Positions 34,204 to 41,964 of a stretch of 64,000 bases of DNA are shown here, in pieces. Position 1 is the stretch's first letter. Each line of letters begins with the position of its first letter. A program made the translations under genes and the position numbers. This stretch comes from PALSA-129 sp963842505 (GTDB lineage: Bacteria > Acidobacteriota > Terriglobia > Bryobacterales > Bryobacteraceae). The stretch is taken from NCBI GenBank assembly GCA_963842505.1, contig CAWJGZ010000001.1, positions 124,001-188,000 of the forward strand, read 5' to 3'. A model generated the notes under the pieces. That model saw nothing but the letters and a program-made list of their open reading frames with translations, had not been told where the DNA came from and did not search any database.

Positions 34204-34721
34204 GCCCAGAAAACTTCTTTCGCACCCCCGAGGAGGAGCTCGCCCGCCTCAACGCTGAGCTCCGCGAGATCCGCGAGCTCATGCGGGAGGTTTCGACGCG
34301 CCTTAATCAAATCGATCATCACGTCAAGCGGGCGTTCGGTGTTAAGGAGATCCAGAAAACGACGGCTACGAAAGCGAAGGACACGGGATCGGGGAATCCG
34401 TCAATCTCCCCGGGCGAAGCCCTCGAACTGTTTCGAGAGCTGACCGATGTGTCGCGGGAGGAAGGAAGCACTGCGCTGGAACAGCGGTTAGAACAGATGA
34501 GCATCCCGGATCTGAAGCTGATGGCTCGTGAGTTGGGTGTTTCATTTTCGAGCAAACCGAACCGCAGAAGCCTCCATGCTGGCATCAGAGGGCGAGTCAG
34601 CGAAAGCGTCATGCTCTCGCGAAACCGCAATGTGACACTCCCGCGGTCCGAGCAGGGCGGAGAGGCCGCGGGTAAGGCGTCGGATTCCCCTAGCGACAAC
34701 GAACCAAGTGAACAAAAATAG
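34200..34721 (+). CDS. Coiled-coil partner of the element ParA, unknown family
   Basis: This 173-residue protein is translationally coupled to parA. Residues 5-45 are a charged coiled coil (EEELARLNAELREIRELMREVSTRL). A Ser/Thr-rich linker follows. Residues about 90-135 (LEQRLEQMSIPDLKLMARELGVSFSSKPNRRSL) resemble the SAP or Rho-N type helix-extended-loop-helix fold that binds nucleic acids. The tail is acidic and disordered. I know no named family with this arrangement. By position it could be the DNA-binding adaptor (a ParB/ParG analogue) for the ParA ATPase. Confidence 0.65.
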   Translation: MSPENFFRTPEEELARLNAELREIRELMREVSTRLNQIDHHVKRAFGVKEIQKTTATKAKDTGSGNPSISPGEALELFRELTDVSREEGSTALEQRLEQMSIPDLKLMARELGVSFSSKPNRRSLHAGIRGRVSESVMLSRNRNVTLPRSEQGGEAAGKASDSPSDNEPSEQK

Positions 34722-34897
34722 CTATTTTCTCTTAACCGGCCTGACCCACGCAGAGCCTTTTTCCGCGGTTCCTTGAACTCGTTATCAAGGGCAGTATGTA
34801 ATTTATGGGAACCTTTAATCTCTATCAGCCACACGAATCGTTTAGCCTAGGTGGCGTCCATGGGCCACCATTATACCGCCGCGTGAGGCTCGCAAGA

Positions 34898-35233
34898 TCA
34901 GAACCCGAGCTTGGCTTTCTTCGCCAGTTCCTGTCCCTCGGCCCGGAGGCTGACGACGATAGCACCGTGATTTGCCCCGAATAGGCGCTCCGGCGGCTCG
35001 AATTCGCTTGACCACTTCCATCGTTGGGGATTCTCGGAAAGATCCCATGCCTTCACCTGAATCAGCGCTCCGCGCTGGAATGTAGGTATCGTCCACTTGA
35101 GGATGAGCTCCTTAGCGTACTTCGCCGGGTAATCAAGCTGGAATTGCAGCTCGTTGATGTTGAGGTTCCATTCATCCGGTGACATGCGCGCCAGCCGGAA
35201 GAACTCGTCTTCAAACTCCTGAGGTGATTTCAT
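34898..35233 (-). CDS. Unknown protein of the integrated element
   Basis: The 111-residue protein starts at ATG 35233, where GAGGGAG is about nine bases upstream; an extension to 35326 is open but less well supported. The sequence (SPQEFEDEFFRLARMSPDEWNLNINELQFQLDYPAKYAKELILKW) has a helical N-terminus and an aromatic beta-rich second half (PTFQRGALIQVKAW, FGANHGAIVVSLRAEGQEL). There are no membrane segments and no motif I can name. It is convergent with the ParA pair. Confidence 0.55.
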   Translation of the reverse strand: MKSPQEFEDEFFRLARMSPDEWNLNINELQFQLDYPAKYAKELILKWTIPTFQRGALIQVKAWDLSENPQRWKWSSEFEPPERLFGANHGAIVVSLRAEGQELAKKAKLGF

Positions 35234-35326
35234 TGCACCAAACTCCCTCCTCTCCTTGGATAACATTTTCATGTTGCCCAATTCTAGCTTCCTTTTGGTT
35301 ATGGAACCGATGGCAACCAAGGTCAT

Positions 35327-35653
35327 GGGTTAGGATTCAACTTCCCATCCACTCGCAAACTCGATGAAGGCCATCAGACCGAGGATAAAGGTCGGGCGGC
35401 CAAAGCATCGCGAAAAAGCTGTATCCAGCTCGGGAACCGCGAAGGTTCCCGTGAAACTATTTCGCGGCGGGCCGATCCGGTGGTCGGGTACGTCGGGATG
35501 TTGTCCTTGTGCTCAAGCTGGTCGATATAGCCGGTCAGGATCAGCGCGATCGGTGTGGAGATGTAGGGATTCAGAAGGGCATGCCCTGGTCTACGTCATC
35601 CTGGGTCTGGTCCAGCAGGGGCTTGAACTGCCGAAGATCCGCTGGATAGAGGC
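35327..35653. other. Degraded sequence in the element, no supportable gene
   Basis: A plus-strand frame at 35364-35657 (97 codons) is open, but its translation is Arg/Gly/Ser-rich without protein-like pattern. A minus-strand frame through 35440-35560 gives a more protein-like stretch (TPIALILTGYIDQLEHKDNIP), but with no start and early stops. I regard this as the remains of a decayed gene, not identifiable by eye. Confidence 0.4.
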
Positions 35654-36346
35654 TTAGTCGACATTGTTATAGTGCGGACCGCCGACAAATTTCTGGCGCG
35701 TTGCGTCGTATTGTGAACACCACTGCGTCGTATGCCTATGGCCGAAGACATCGGAGTATCGAATATCCCCATACGCGTACAGCACCGCTTGGCCTTGCGC
35801 CAATCGGCCGGCTTCCTCGGCTGACAGGGTGAATAATCGCGTCATGCCGCGCTCGATTCTGGGAGCCAGACAATATGCTGGGGCGTTGGGTGAAGGATGT
35901 AGATACTCAGGATGTTCTGGAAACGGGTCGGCCGTTATGTAGTAATCGGTTCGCGCGACCATTTCTAGGGCTGGTGTCTTGCCGCTGTTCAAGAGAGTTA
36001 TGCCTATGGACATACACGGACGCGCACTGAGCAATTCGCATTCTGGGCTGATGGTGTTCAAGGATATCCATGGCCTTTGACCTACCTCGACGAGTGCTTT
36101 CGTGGCATCGGCGGCTGCTTTAGCGGCATTTGCAGAAGCGGCGGCGTGCTTCTTCATCTCCTCCATGGTTTCGTCGCTGGACTTTCGCATTTGCCTAGTT
36201 TCGGCTGCCACCCATAGGGTCGCGCTGGCCAGAAGCAGCGTGAACACGCTCACCCAGAAATCCCACTCCTGATAGAAGGGCTTTTCAGGTCGTAACAGAC
36301 CCAACAATTGCAAGGGCGGCAGCATTGGCAACGCAAACGGAGACAT
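35654..36346 (-). CDS. Membrane-anchored protein of unknown function
   Basis: The 230-residue protein has one N-terminal membrane helix (DFWVSVFTLLLASATLWVAA, about residues 29-48). A coiled coil with Ala repeats follows (SSDETMEEMKKHAAASANAAKAAADATKALVEVGQRPW), then a beta-rich domain (MSIGITLLNSGKTPALEMVARTDYYI, LYAYGDIRYSDVFGHRHTTQWC). The NSGKTPA and Y.DI.Y.D.FG.RH pattern is shared by many unnamed accessory proteins found on genomic islands. It is the gene next to the integrase remnant on the same strand. No enzymatic motif is visible. Confidence 0.65.
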   Translation of the reverse strand: MSPFALPMLPPLQLLGLLRPEKPFYQEWDFWVSVFTLLLASATLWVAAETRQMRKSSDETMEEMKKHAAASANAAKAAADATKALVEVGQRPWISLNTISPECELLSARPCMSIGITLLNSGKTPALEMVARTDYYITADPFPEHPEYLHPSPNAPAYCLAPRIERGMTRLFTLSAEEAGRLAQGQAVLYAYGDIRYSDVFGHRHTTQWCSQYDATRQKFVGGPHYNNVD

Positions 36347-36349
36347 AGA

Positions 36350-36555
36350 CGATCATTATCCCACCGCGCTATGCACAGCTTCCCGTCCCGCGTTCCCTGA
36401 ATCCAAATGGGACACCCGCACGAGTCCTTCTCGTCGGCCTTCGTGCCGCGCGGCTTCGCCTTTTCACACTCGTTTTTCTTAGAGTGGTCGCACTTCGAGA
36501 TCTGCCGGCGGTAGAGCGTGAGCACCGATACCCCCTTTTTTGAACCCCAGCGCAT
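36350..36555 (-). pseudogene. Tyrosine recombinase (integrase), N-terminal remnant
   Basis: From ATG 36555 the minus strand reads VLTLYRRQISKCDH, a Lys-rich insert and then CGCPIWIQGTRDGKL. This LYRR..S.C.H....C.CPIW..G...GK pattern is the Cys-rich N-terminal zinc-binding-like segment of acidobacterial tyrosine recombinases, just before the arm-binding domain. After about 60 codons the similarity stops and the next gene begins, so the SAM-like and catalytic domains are missing. The position, 58 bases inside the tRNA-side attachment site, is where an integrase gene is expected. Confidence 0.6.
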
Positions 36556-36612
36556 AATTGGTACGCGAAAAGGGGCGGTAACCAGAAGCTGATGATTCAG
36601 AAGGAGATAGCA

Positions 36613-36633
36613 TGGTGCCGGAGGTGGGACTTG
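36613..36633. repeat. attR: tRNA-Leu 3' end used for integration
   Basis: These 21 bases are the 3' end of tRNA-Leu(CAA) with its CCA and match 33017-33037 exactly in the same orientation. Having the intact tRNA on this side, beside the integrase remnant, is the usual arrangement, since the incoming element restores the tRNA 3' end. Confidence 0.85.
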
Positions 36634-36701
36634 AACCCACACGCACAGTGAAGTGCGCCGGATTTTGAGTCCGGTTCGTCTGCCAATTCCGACACTCCGG
36701 C
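36613..36701 (-). tRNA. tRNA-Leu (anticodon CAA)
   Basis: Read on the minus strand from 36701, the acceptor arm GCCGGAG pairs with CTCCGGC. The anticodon stem-loop is CCGGA-CTCAAAA-TCCGG with anticodon CAA, followed by a long variable arm typical of class II tRNA-Leu, the T-arm with GGTTCAAGTCC, and an encoded CCA at 36615-36613. Its last 21 bases are duplicated at 33017-33037, and the gene serves as the attachment site of the integrated element while remaining intact. Confidence 0.95.
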
Positions 36702-36801
36702 TTGCAGTGTCTTGGTTAATTGTACAACGCGGCGGAAAAAGAATGGGGCGTTCACGGCCCAAGCCGGAACGCCCCGTCTGCTTGCCGTTTGTGAACCCGG
36801 G

Positions 36802-39800
36802 TCAGAAATGGAACTTCAGCGAGAACTGCAAATTGCGCGCGCCGTTTGACGTGTTCACAACCCCGGTCGGGATGCTCGCCGTATAGGTCGGATTCACGCC
36901 GTACTGGCTCTTGTCGATTCCGCCGCCGGGGAAGACGTCGGTGGAGTAACCGTTCACGGCGAAGATCGGCGTGTTGAAGGCGTTGATCATATCGAACTTG
37001 AATACCAGGTACTTACTCTCCGTGATCGTGAACGTCTTCGAGAGGCTCATGTCGATCTGCCTGTATCCTGGACCGCGCTCGCTCGAGATGGGGCAGTTGC
37101 CCAGCTTGCCCGCCGCTGGAATCGACATCGTGGTCGGGTCAAACCAAATGTAGCCGCCGCCCACGAAATTCTTGAACGGAGTCGCGATCGAAGGCGAATC
37201 GCAATCAGGGCGAGGCTGGAAGAATGCCCCGGTCGGATCGCTGCCGAACTGAATCATGGAGATCGGAAAACCGCCGTGCAGCGTCACGATCGAGTCGAAA
37301 TGCCACCCGCCCAGCACCGCGTCCACCGGTTTCGAAACGCTGTTGAGGAATGACCGTCCGCGGCCGAACGGCAGGTCGTAGTTCATGTAGCCGCTGAAGG
37401 ACTGAGTCACGTCGGCATCGCAAAGGCCATAGTCCAGCCCGACGTTGTAAACGTAAGATTGGAACGAAACGTCGGCCGTGGTCTGGGCCGCCGCGGCATT
37501 ACCATACCGGCCGTAGTAGCCCTGGTTATTGGTCAGGCACTTCGACCAGGTATAGTTGACCTGGAAGCTGAGCCCCTTGGCGAGACGTTCCTGCGCCACG
37601 GCTTGCAGAGCGTCGTAGTTCTGAATGGCCGTGCTGGTGTTGAGCCGCTGTTGGCCCGTGCCATCGTTCTTCAACGTCGGATTGCCGGCCAGGTACGGGC
37701 CCGGAATCGCCGTCCCATTCGGCAGCAGCACGTTCTGCCCCATGTTATAGATGGCCGCCATGTGGTCGGTGTGCTGGCCCACATAAGCCCCCTGCAGCGT
37801 CAGGTTGTTGGTGATCTGTCGCTGCAAAGTAAGATTCCACCCGTTGGAAACCGCCGGGCGGTAGTTCGGATCGGTGGCGTGCAGCCGGACGCCGGCGAAG
37901 CAGGCCGCCGGCGCGGAAGTCACGTTGGCAATTGTGCATCCACTGGTGACGCCGAGCGCTCCGAAGCCCTGGTCCAGCGTCACCTGGCTTGCCGGAATGC
38001 CGCCGTTTGAGCCGACGCCGCCCCACTGGCCCACCAGGTCCACGTTCCAGGGAGCGTTGGTGGCCAGCCGGTTGAATTCGCCGGTCCCTTCCTCGAAGCT
38101 CGATCGGGAGAACGCCGCGCGCAGCACTGTCTTCCCATCAAAGCTGTATGCCAGTCCCAGGCGAGGCAGGAAGTTGGCAATGCCGTTGTACTGGTTGTAA
38201 AGGGCGCGGCTGTTGCCGTCTTGTCCGGCAAGCTCGATCTGGCCGGAATACATTCCGAAGTTGGTCATGCGGTTGTGTACTTCATAGATCGGCGTGAAGA
38301 GTTGCCAGCGGACGCCGAAGTTCACAGTGAGCTTGCTGTTGATGCGCCAATCGTCCTGCACGAATGCGCCCAGCGCCGAGTTGCGCTGGCCCACCGTGCC
38401 GGAGAACCCCAGACCATACCCCATGTAAGCCGGAAGGCCCAGGAAGAAGTCGGCTTCGGAATAGCCCGTGTAAGTCCCGTTGAAGGAAATCTGTCCCGCC
38501 GCGCCGTCGCTGCTGGTCGCTGGCACGTAATTGTTGCGATAGCGAATCCCTTGGAAGCCCATGCGCAACGTGTGAACGCCTTTCGTCCAAATGACCGAAT
38601 CCGACAACTGGATGGAAGTTTGGTGGAAGATCTCGGGCCCGTCGGTGGTGCCGAACGCGAAGGGGCCGTTCAACTGGCCGCCCAGCTTGGAGCTCGCAAA
38701 TGAGAGGCCCGGCAGATACTGCGTGGGCTGCCCGGGGACCAACCCGGCACCCGTGGTGGTGTCAAGGGCCTGGATATTTCCCTCGGCCGGGAAGTAATTC
38801 ATGCCGAGGCGCAGGTCGTTCACCAGCGACGAACTCACGATTCGCGTGTAGCCCAGCACCGACGATTGCAGCGGAAACATGTTGCTGCCGTTGCCGCTGT
38901 ACTGAAACACCTCGCTGTTCACGATGGGGTTATCGATATGTTGCTGCGAATACCGCGCGAACAGCCGGTCCTTCTCGCTAGGCGACCAATCCATCTTGAT
39001 GTCGCCCTGATTTCCGTGGGCGTAGTTCTGCACCACATCGTTCAGGTTGTTGAGGGTCCCATTGGTCAGACCGGGAAGGTCGGGCTTCGGCAAAGCGGCC
39101 GCGATCTTCAGCGCCGTGGGGCTGATCCCGGTGATGCACGGGTTCACTCCCATCTTCTGGCCGGCCCCGCAGATGGTGGCTTGCGTGAGATTCGACGGCA
39201 TCACCACCGTGGTGCCCGGATAGTGAAGCGTTAGCCCCAAATCCGAAAGATTGCCCGTGACCTCCTGTGCCGTGAAAGTAGTTTTCGGAGTGGAGGTGGC
39301 GGGCAGATCGAAGCGCGATCCCTGATAGTCGGCGAAGAAGAACAACTTATCCTTCTTGATCGGACCGCCGAACGTGGCGCCGTACTCGTTCCACCGCTCG
39401 CGCGACCTGGGCAGGCCATTAAAGTTGTTGGACCATTCGTTGGCGTTGAAGAAGTCGTTACGCAGGTACTCGAAAGCCACGCCGTGGTACTGGTTGGTTC
39501 CCGACTTCAAACTGACGTTGATCACCCCGCCCAAGAACTGTCCGAACTCCGCGTTGGGATTGCTGGTAATGACGCTGAACTCCTGGATTGCATCCACGTT
39601 GGGTGAGAATGCCACGTTGTTGTCGACGAATTCCGTATTCTCCACTCCGTCCAGCAGGTAGTAATTGGCCTGCTCGCGGTTGCCGTTGAGGTTCGGCCGC
39701 GCCGCGCTGAACGTCTTCAGGCCGGTGTTGAACGATGCCGGGCTGATCGTGACGGATCCCGGAACCAGCAGCGCCAATTGTTGATAGTTCCGCGTTTCGA

Positions 39801-40269
39801 GCGGCAGACTTGCGATGGCGGTTGCCTGCATGATCGAGCCGATCTCGGTAGTCTGCGTCTGTAGAACCGGCGCCGCCTCCTTCACTTCCACCGTGCTGGA
39901 GACCTGGCCGATCGTCAGTGCGATATCGATCTTGGCGGTCTGGTTCAAATCCAGCGCAAACGCTTGATGCACTGCCGTCTGAAAACCAGTCGCCTCCACA
40001 CGCACTTCGTACCGCCCAATCGGCAACCGCGGCAGGTTGTAATTGCCTTCCTCGTTCGTCTTGACCTGCCACACGGTGCCCCGGTCCGCGTCTCTGGCCG
40101 TAACCGTGGCGCCCACCACGGCCGCGCCGGATGGATCTGAAATCCTGCCGGTGATCGCCGCCGTAGCCTCCTGCGCGAAACCAGATTGCGCAAGCGCCGT
40201 GAGTAGCACGACAGCCAAAATAAGTACAAACCCGAGCCGGGTTCGTGACTGGAATTCGCTTCTTCTCAT
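36802..40269 (-). CDS. TonB-dependent receptor, candidate chito-oligosaccharide transporter
   Basis: The 1,155-residue outer-membrane protein starts at ATG 40269 with GAGAGG upstream. It has a signal peptide (LGFVLILAVVLLTALAQSGFAQ) and a carboxypeptidase-regulatory-like domain at about 35-115 (AAITGRISDPSGAAVVGATVTARD). A plug follows (TTEIGSIMQATAIASLPLETRNYQQLALLVPGSV, YYLLDGVENTEFVDNNVAFSPNVDAIQEF), then a barrel ending QFSLKFHF. Barrels of this length are standard for Solibacter-type SusC-like receptors. A candidate substrate comes from regulation: its promoter carries the same 22-base element as the chitobiose importer operon, so I infer import of chitin oligosaccharides. Confidence 0.85.
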   Translation of the reverse strand: MRRSEFQSRTRLGFVLILAVVLLTALAQSGFAQEATAAITGRISDPSGAAVVGATVTARDADRGTVWQVKTNEEGNYNLPRLPIGRYEVRVEATGFQTAVHQAFALDLNQTAKIDIALTIGQVSSTVEVKEAAPVLQTQTTEIGSIMQATAIASLPLETRNYQQLALLVPGSVTISPASFNTGLKTFSAARPNLNGNREQANYYLLDGVENTEFVDNNVAFSPNVDAIQEFSVITSNPNAEFGQFLGGVINVSLKSGTNQYHGVAFEYLRNDFFNANEWSNNFNGLPRSRERWNEYGATFGGPIKKDKLFFFADYQGSRFDLPATSTPKTTFTAQEVTGNLSDLGLTLHYPGTTVVMPSNLTQATICGAGQKMGVNPCITGISPTALKIAAALPKPDLPGLTNGTLNNLNDVVQNYAHGNQGDIKMDWSPSEKDRLFARYSQQHIDNPIVNSEVFQYSGNGSNMFPLQSSVLGYTRIVSSSLVNDLRLGMNYFPAEGNIQALDTTTGAGLVPGQPTQYLPGLSFASSKLGGQLNGPFAFGTTDGPEIFHQTSIQLSDSVIWTKGVHTLRMGFQGIRYRNNYVPATSSDGAAGQISFNGTYTGYSEADFFLGLPAYMGYGLGFSGTVGQRNSALGAFVQDDWRINSKLTVNFGVRWQLFTPIYEVHNRMTNFGMYSGQIELAGQDGNSRALYNQYNGIANFLPRLGLAYSFDGKTVLRAAFSRSSFEEGTGEFNRLATNAPWNVDLVGQWGGVGSNGGIPASQVTLDQGFGALGVTSGCTIANVTSAPAACFAGVRLHATDPNYRPAVSNGWNLTLQRQITNNLTLQGAYVGQHTDHMAAIYNMGQNVLLPNGTAIPGPYLAGNPTLKNDGTGQQRLNTSTAIQNYDALQAVAQERLAKGLSFQVNYTWSKCLTNNQGYYGRYGNAAAAQTTADVSFQSYVYNVGLDYGLCDADVTQSFSGYMNYDLPFGRGRSFLNSVSKPVDAVLGGWHFDSIVTLHGGFPISMIQFGSDPTGAFFQPRPDCDSPSIATPFKNFVGGGYIWFDPTTMSIPAAGKLGNCPISSERGPGYRQIDMSLSKTFTITESKYLVFKFDMINAFNTPIFAVNGYSTDVFPGGGIDKSQYGVNPTYTASIPTGVVNTSNGARNLQFSLKFHF

Positions 40270-40414
40270 ATACGCCTCTCGGACCCTTTCATCCACAGGT
40301 TATTTTGGGCGCTCCCGATCTTCTCCACGCCCGGCGGCGAATTTGCCGCCCGCGTCCAGTGCTGCCTGCCCAACAGCAACAACTTCTCGGTCATACTGTG
40401 CCCCTTGCAAAGGA

Positions 40415-40461
40415 ATGTCCAGTTCACAACGGTTGCTGCTTGGTTACGGCAGGTTCATTAC
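40415..40461 (-). promoter_or_regulatory. Chitobiose-regulon promoter/operator, copy 1 (to the receptor)
   Basis: On the minus strand the core reads GCAACCGTTGTGAACTGGAC (from 40436), an exact inverted copy of the element at 40602-40623. With the flanking bases to 40461 it aligns without gaps, 34 of 46 identical, with 47686-47731. Four GGTT/AGTT half-sites start at 40452, 40442, 40431 and 40421, spaced 10, 11 and 10 bases, i.e. on one face of the helix. TGGACA at the end can be a -35 element with CAGTAT 17 bases further. The receptor ATG is about 146 bases downstream. Confidence 0.6.
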
Positions 40462-40601
40462 ACTAGCGAACGTTACTGAATTCAATCAGATAGTCGGTGT
40501 GTCTGGCGGTGCGGTTGTCCCGCAAGCACCCCCGCGGCTGTCACCGCGAGGCTGCGTCCGCTCCTGCTCCTGCTAAGTTCCCGCCCGCACCAAACATCGT
40601 C

Positions 40602-40645
40602 GCAACCGTTGTGAACTGGACATGTCCCGCTCTCCGCCTTAGTCT
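40602..40645 (+). promoter_or_regulatory. Chitobiose-regulon promoter/operator, copy 2 (to the importer operon)
   Basis: The 22 bases at 40602-40623 are the perfect inverted copy of 40415-40436, 165 bases away, and point toward the importer gene. TGGACA (40617-40622) followed after 17 bases by TAGTCT can be its promoter, leaving 40 bases to ATG 40663. The outer two half-sites seen in the other copies are degenerate here, so this site may be weaker or bound differently. No gene lies in 40297-40662; this is a divergent control region. Confidence 0.6.
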
Positions 40646-40662
40646 GGCCCTAGCCCAGTGCG

Positions 40663-41964
40663 ATGACTAATCAAGGAAATCCCCGCCGCAATCCTCCCGC
40701 CACATGGGTGCCAACCCTCTATTTCGCGGAAGGCATTCCCTTCTTCGCCGTTTCGCTAATCGCGGGCATCCTCTACAAACGTCTCGGCTTGGCCAACGAT
40801 GTTATCGCGCTCTATACCAAACTGCTGCTGCTCCCGTGGTCGTTAAAGCCGCTGTGGAGCCCGCTGCTGGAGATGTTCAAGACCAAGAAGTATTTCGTGG
40901 TCCTGCTGCAGTTCCTAGGCGGCGTCAGTCTCGGCTTGATCGCGCTGTGCCTGCCCCTGCCGGGGTATTTCCTGTACACCATCGGCCTTTTCGCTGTGGT
41001 AGCCTTCTGTTCTTCCACTCACGACATCGCCGCCGACGGCCTCTATATCGCCAGCCTCTCCGCCAGGGAGCAAGCCGCCTACGCCGGCTGGCAGAGCGGC
41101 TTCTACAGCGTGGCGCGTGTGTTCTCGCAAGGCGGCCTCATCATCCTGGCGGGCTTCCTCGAAGCGCGCATGGATGTGCCGCACGCCTGGATGGCTATCT
41201 TCGCCGCCATGGGGCTGATCCTCCTGGCGCTCAGTCTGTATCACGCGCGCGCGCTGCCCACCGGCGGCGCCGCCCGCCATTCTGGAAGCCTCCGCCAAAT
41301 CGCCGCCACTTTCTGGGATGTGCTGGTCAGCTTTCTCAAGAAGCCGAACATTTATTTACTGCTGTTCTTTATCCTTCTTTATCGCGCCGGCGAGGGTCAG
41401 GTAGTTACCATCGGCCCTCTCTTCCTGGTGGACAAGCGCGCCGCCGGCGGCCTGGGCCTCACCATGGACCAGTTCGGAACCATCTACGGCACCTTCGGCA
41501 CCCTGGCGTTTCTGGCCGGCACCTTCCTGGGCGGATACTTCACATCCTGGCTCGGCCTGCGGCGCGCTCTGCTGCCGCTCATCTGCGCCATGAACTTCCC
41601 CAACCTGTCCTATGTGTACTTGAGCACGGCGCTGCCCACCAACCACTTGCTGATCGCTTCCGCCATGAGCGTGGAGATGTTCGGGTACGGCTTTGGCTTC
41701 GTGGGCGTGATGCTTCTGATGATGCAGGAAATCGCGCCCGGCAAATACCAAACGGCACACTACGCCTTCGCCAATTCGCTGATGAACCTCGGACTCATGA
41801 TTCCAGGAGCGGTGAGCGGGAAAATCCAGATGGCGCTCGGCTACCAGAAGTTCTTTGTATGGGTGCTGATCTCGTCCGTTCCCGCAATCATCCTGTCGCG
41901 TTTGATTCCGATTGGACGGCGCGCCATGCAACCACAGACCGAGGAGCAACCCGCGTATGTCTGA
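40663..41964 (+). CDS. AmpG-like MFS importer, candidate chitobiose transporter
   Basis: The 433-residue protein has twelve predicted helices. The N-terminal sequence (PTLYFAEGIPFFAVSLIAGILYKRLGL, LPWSLKPLWSPLLE) and DIAADGLYIASL are the hallmarks of the AmpG/PAT branch of the major facilitator superfamily. AmpG imports GlcNAc-anhydro-muropeptides in enterobacteria, and relatives in chitin-using bacteria import (GlcNAc)2. The gene heads an operon with a hexose-phosphate mutase (8-base overlap) and N,N'-diacetylchitobiose phosphorylase, which makes chitobiose the likely cargo here. Confidence 0.85.
   Translation: MTNQGNPRRNPPATWVPTLYFAEGIPFFAVSLIAGILYKRLGLANDVIALYTKLLLLPWSLKPLWSPLLEMFKTKKYFVVLLQFLGGVSLGLIALCLPLPGYFLYTIGLFAVVAFCSSTHDIAADGLYIASLSAREQAAYAGWQSGFYSVARVFSQGGLIILAGFLEARMDVPHAWMAIFAAMGLILLALSLYHARALPTGGAARHSGSLRQIAATFWDVLVSFLKKPNIYLLLFFILLYRAGEGQVVTIGPLFLVDKRAAGGLGLTMDQFGTIYGTFGTLAFLAGTFLGGYFTSWLGLRRALLPLICAMNFPNLSYVYLSTALPTNHLLIASAMSVEMFGYGFGFVGVMLLMMQEIAPGKYQTAHYAFANSLMNLGLMIPGAVSGKIQMALGYQKFFVWVLISSVPAIILSRLIPIGRRAMQPQTEEQPAYV

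Larger units (their letters stand above)
33017..36633. mobile_element. Small integrated element at tRNA-Leu(CAA), integrase decayed
   Basis: The borders are the 21-base direct repeats at 33017-33037 and 36613-36633. Inside are a ParA ATPase with a coupled partner, two unknown proteins, non-coding remnants and, next to the tRNA end, the N-terminal part of an integrase (36350-36555, minus). The DNA inside is visibly less GC-rich than its flanks and codon use is more mixed. With only the first ~60 codons of an integrase left, the element can no longer move by itself. ParA without replication or conjugation genes suggests a cut-down plasmid-like or integrative element. Confidence 0.8.

Noticed and set aside
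34722..34834. Minus-strand frame reading WLIEIKGSHKLHTALDNEF
   Set aside because: Protein-like for about 30 codons but then runs antisense to the ParA partner gene. No ribosome binding site and no known family.
35364..35657. 97-codon plus-strand frame in the integrated element
   Set aside because: Ser/Arg/Gly-rich translation with no pattern, no good ribosome binding site, and overlap with the end of the convergent membrane protein gene.
36250..36762. 170-codon minus-strand frame running through tRNA-Leu
   Set aside because: Most of it is translation of the tRNA and its flank. Only the integrase-like segment from 36555 on is protein-like, and it is listed as a remnant.
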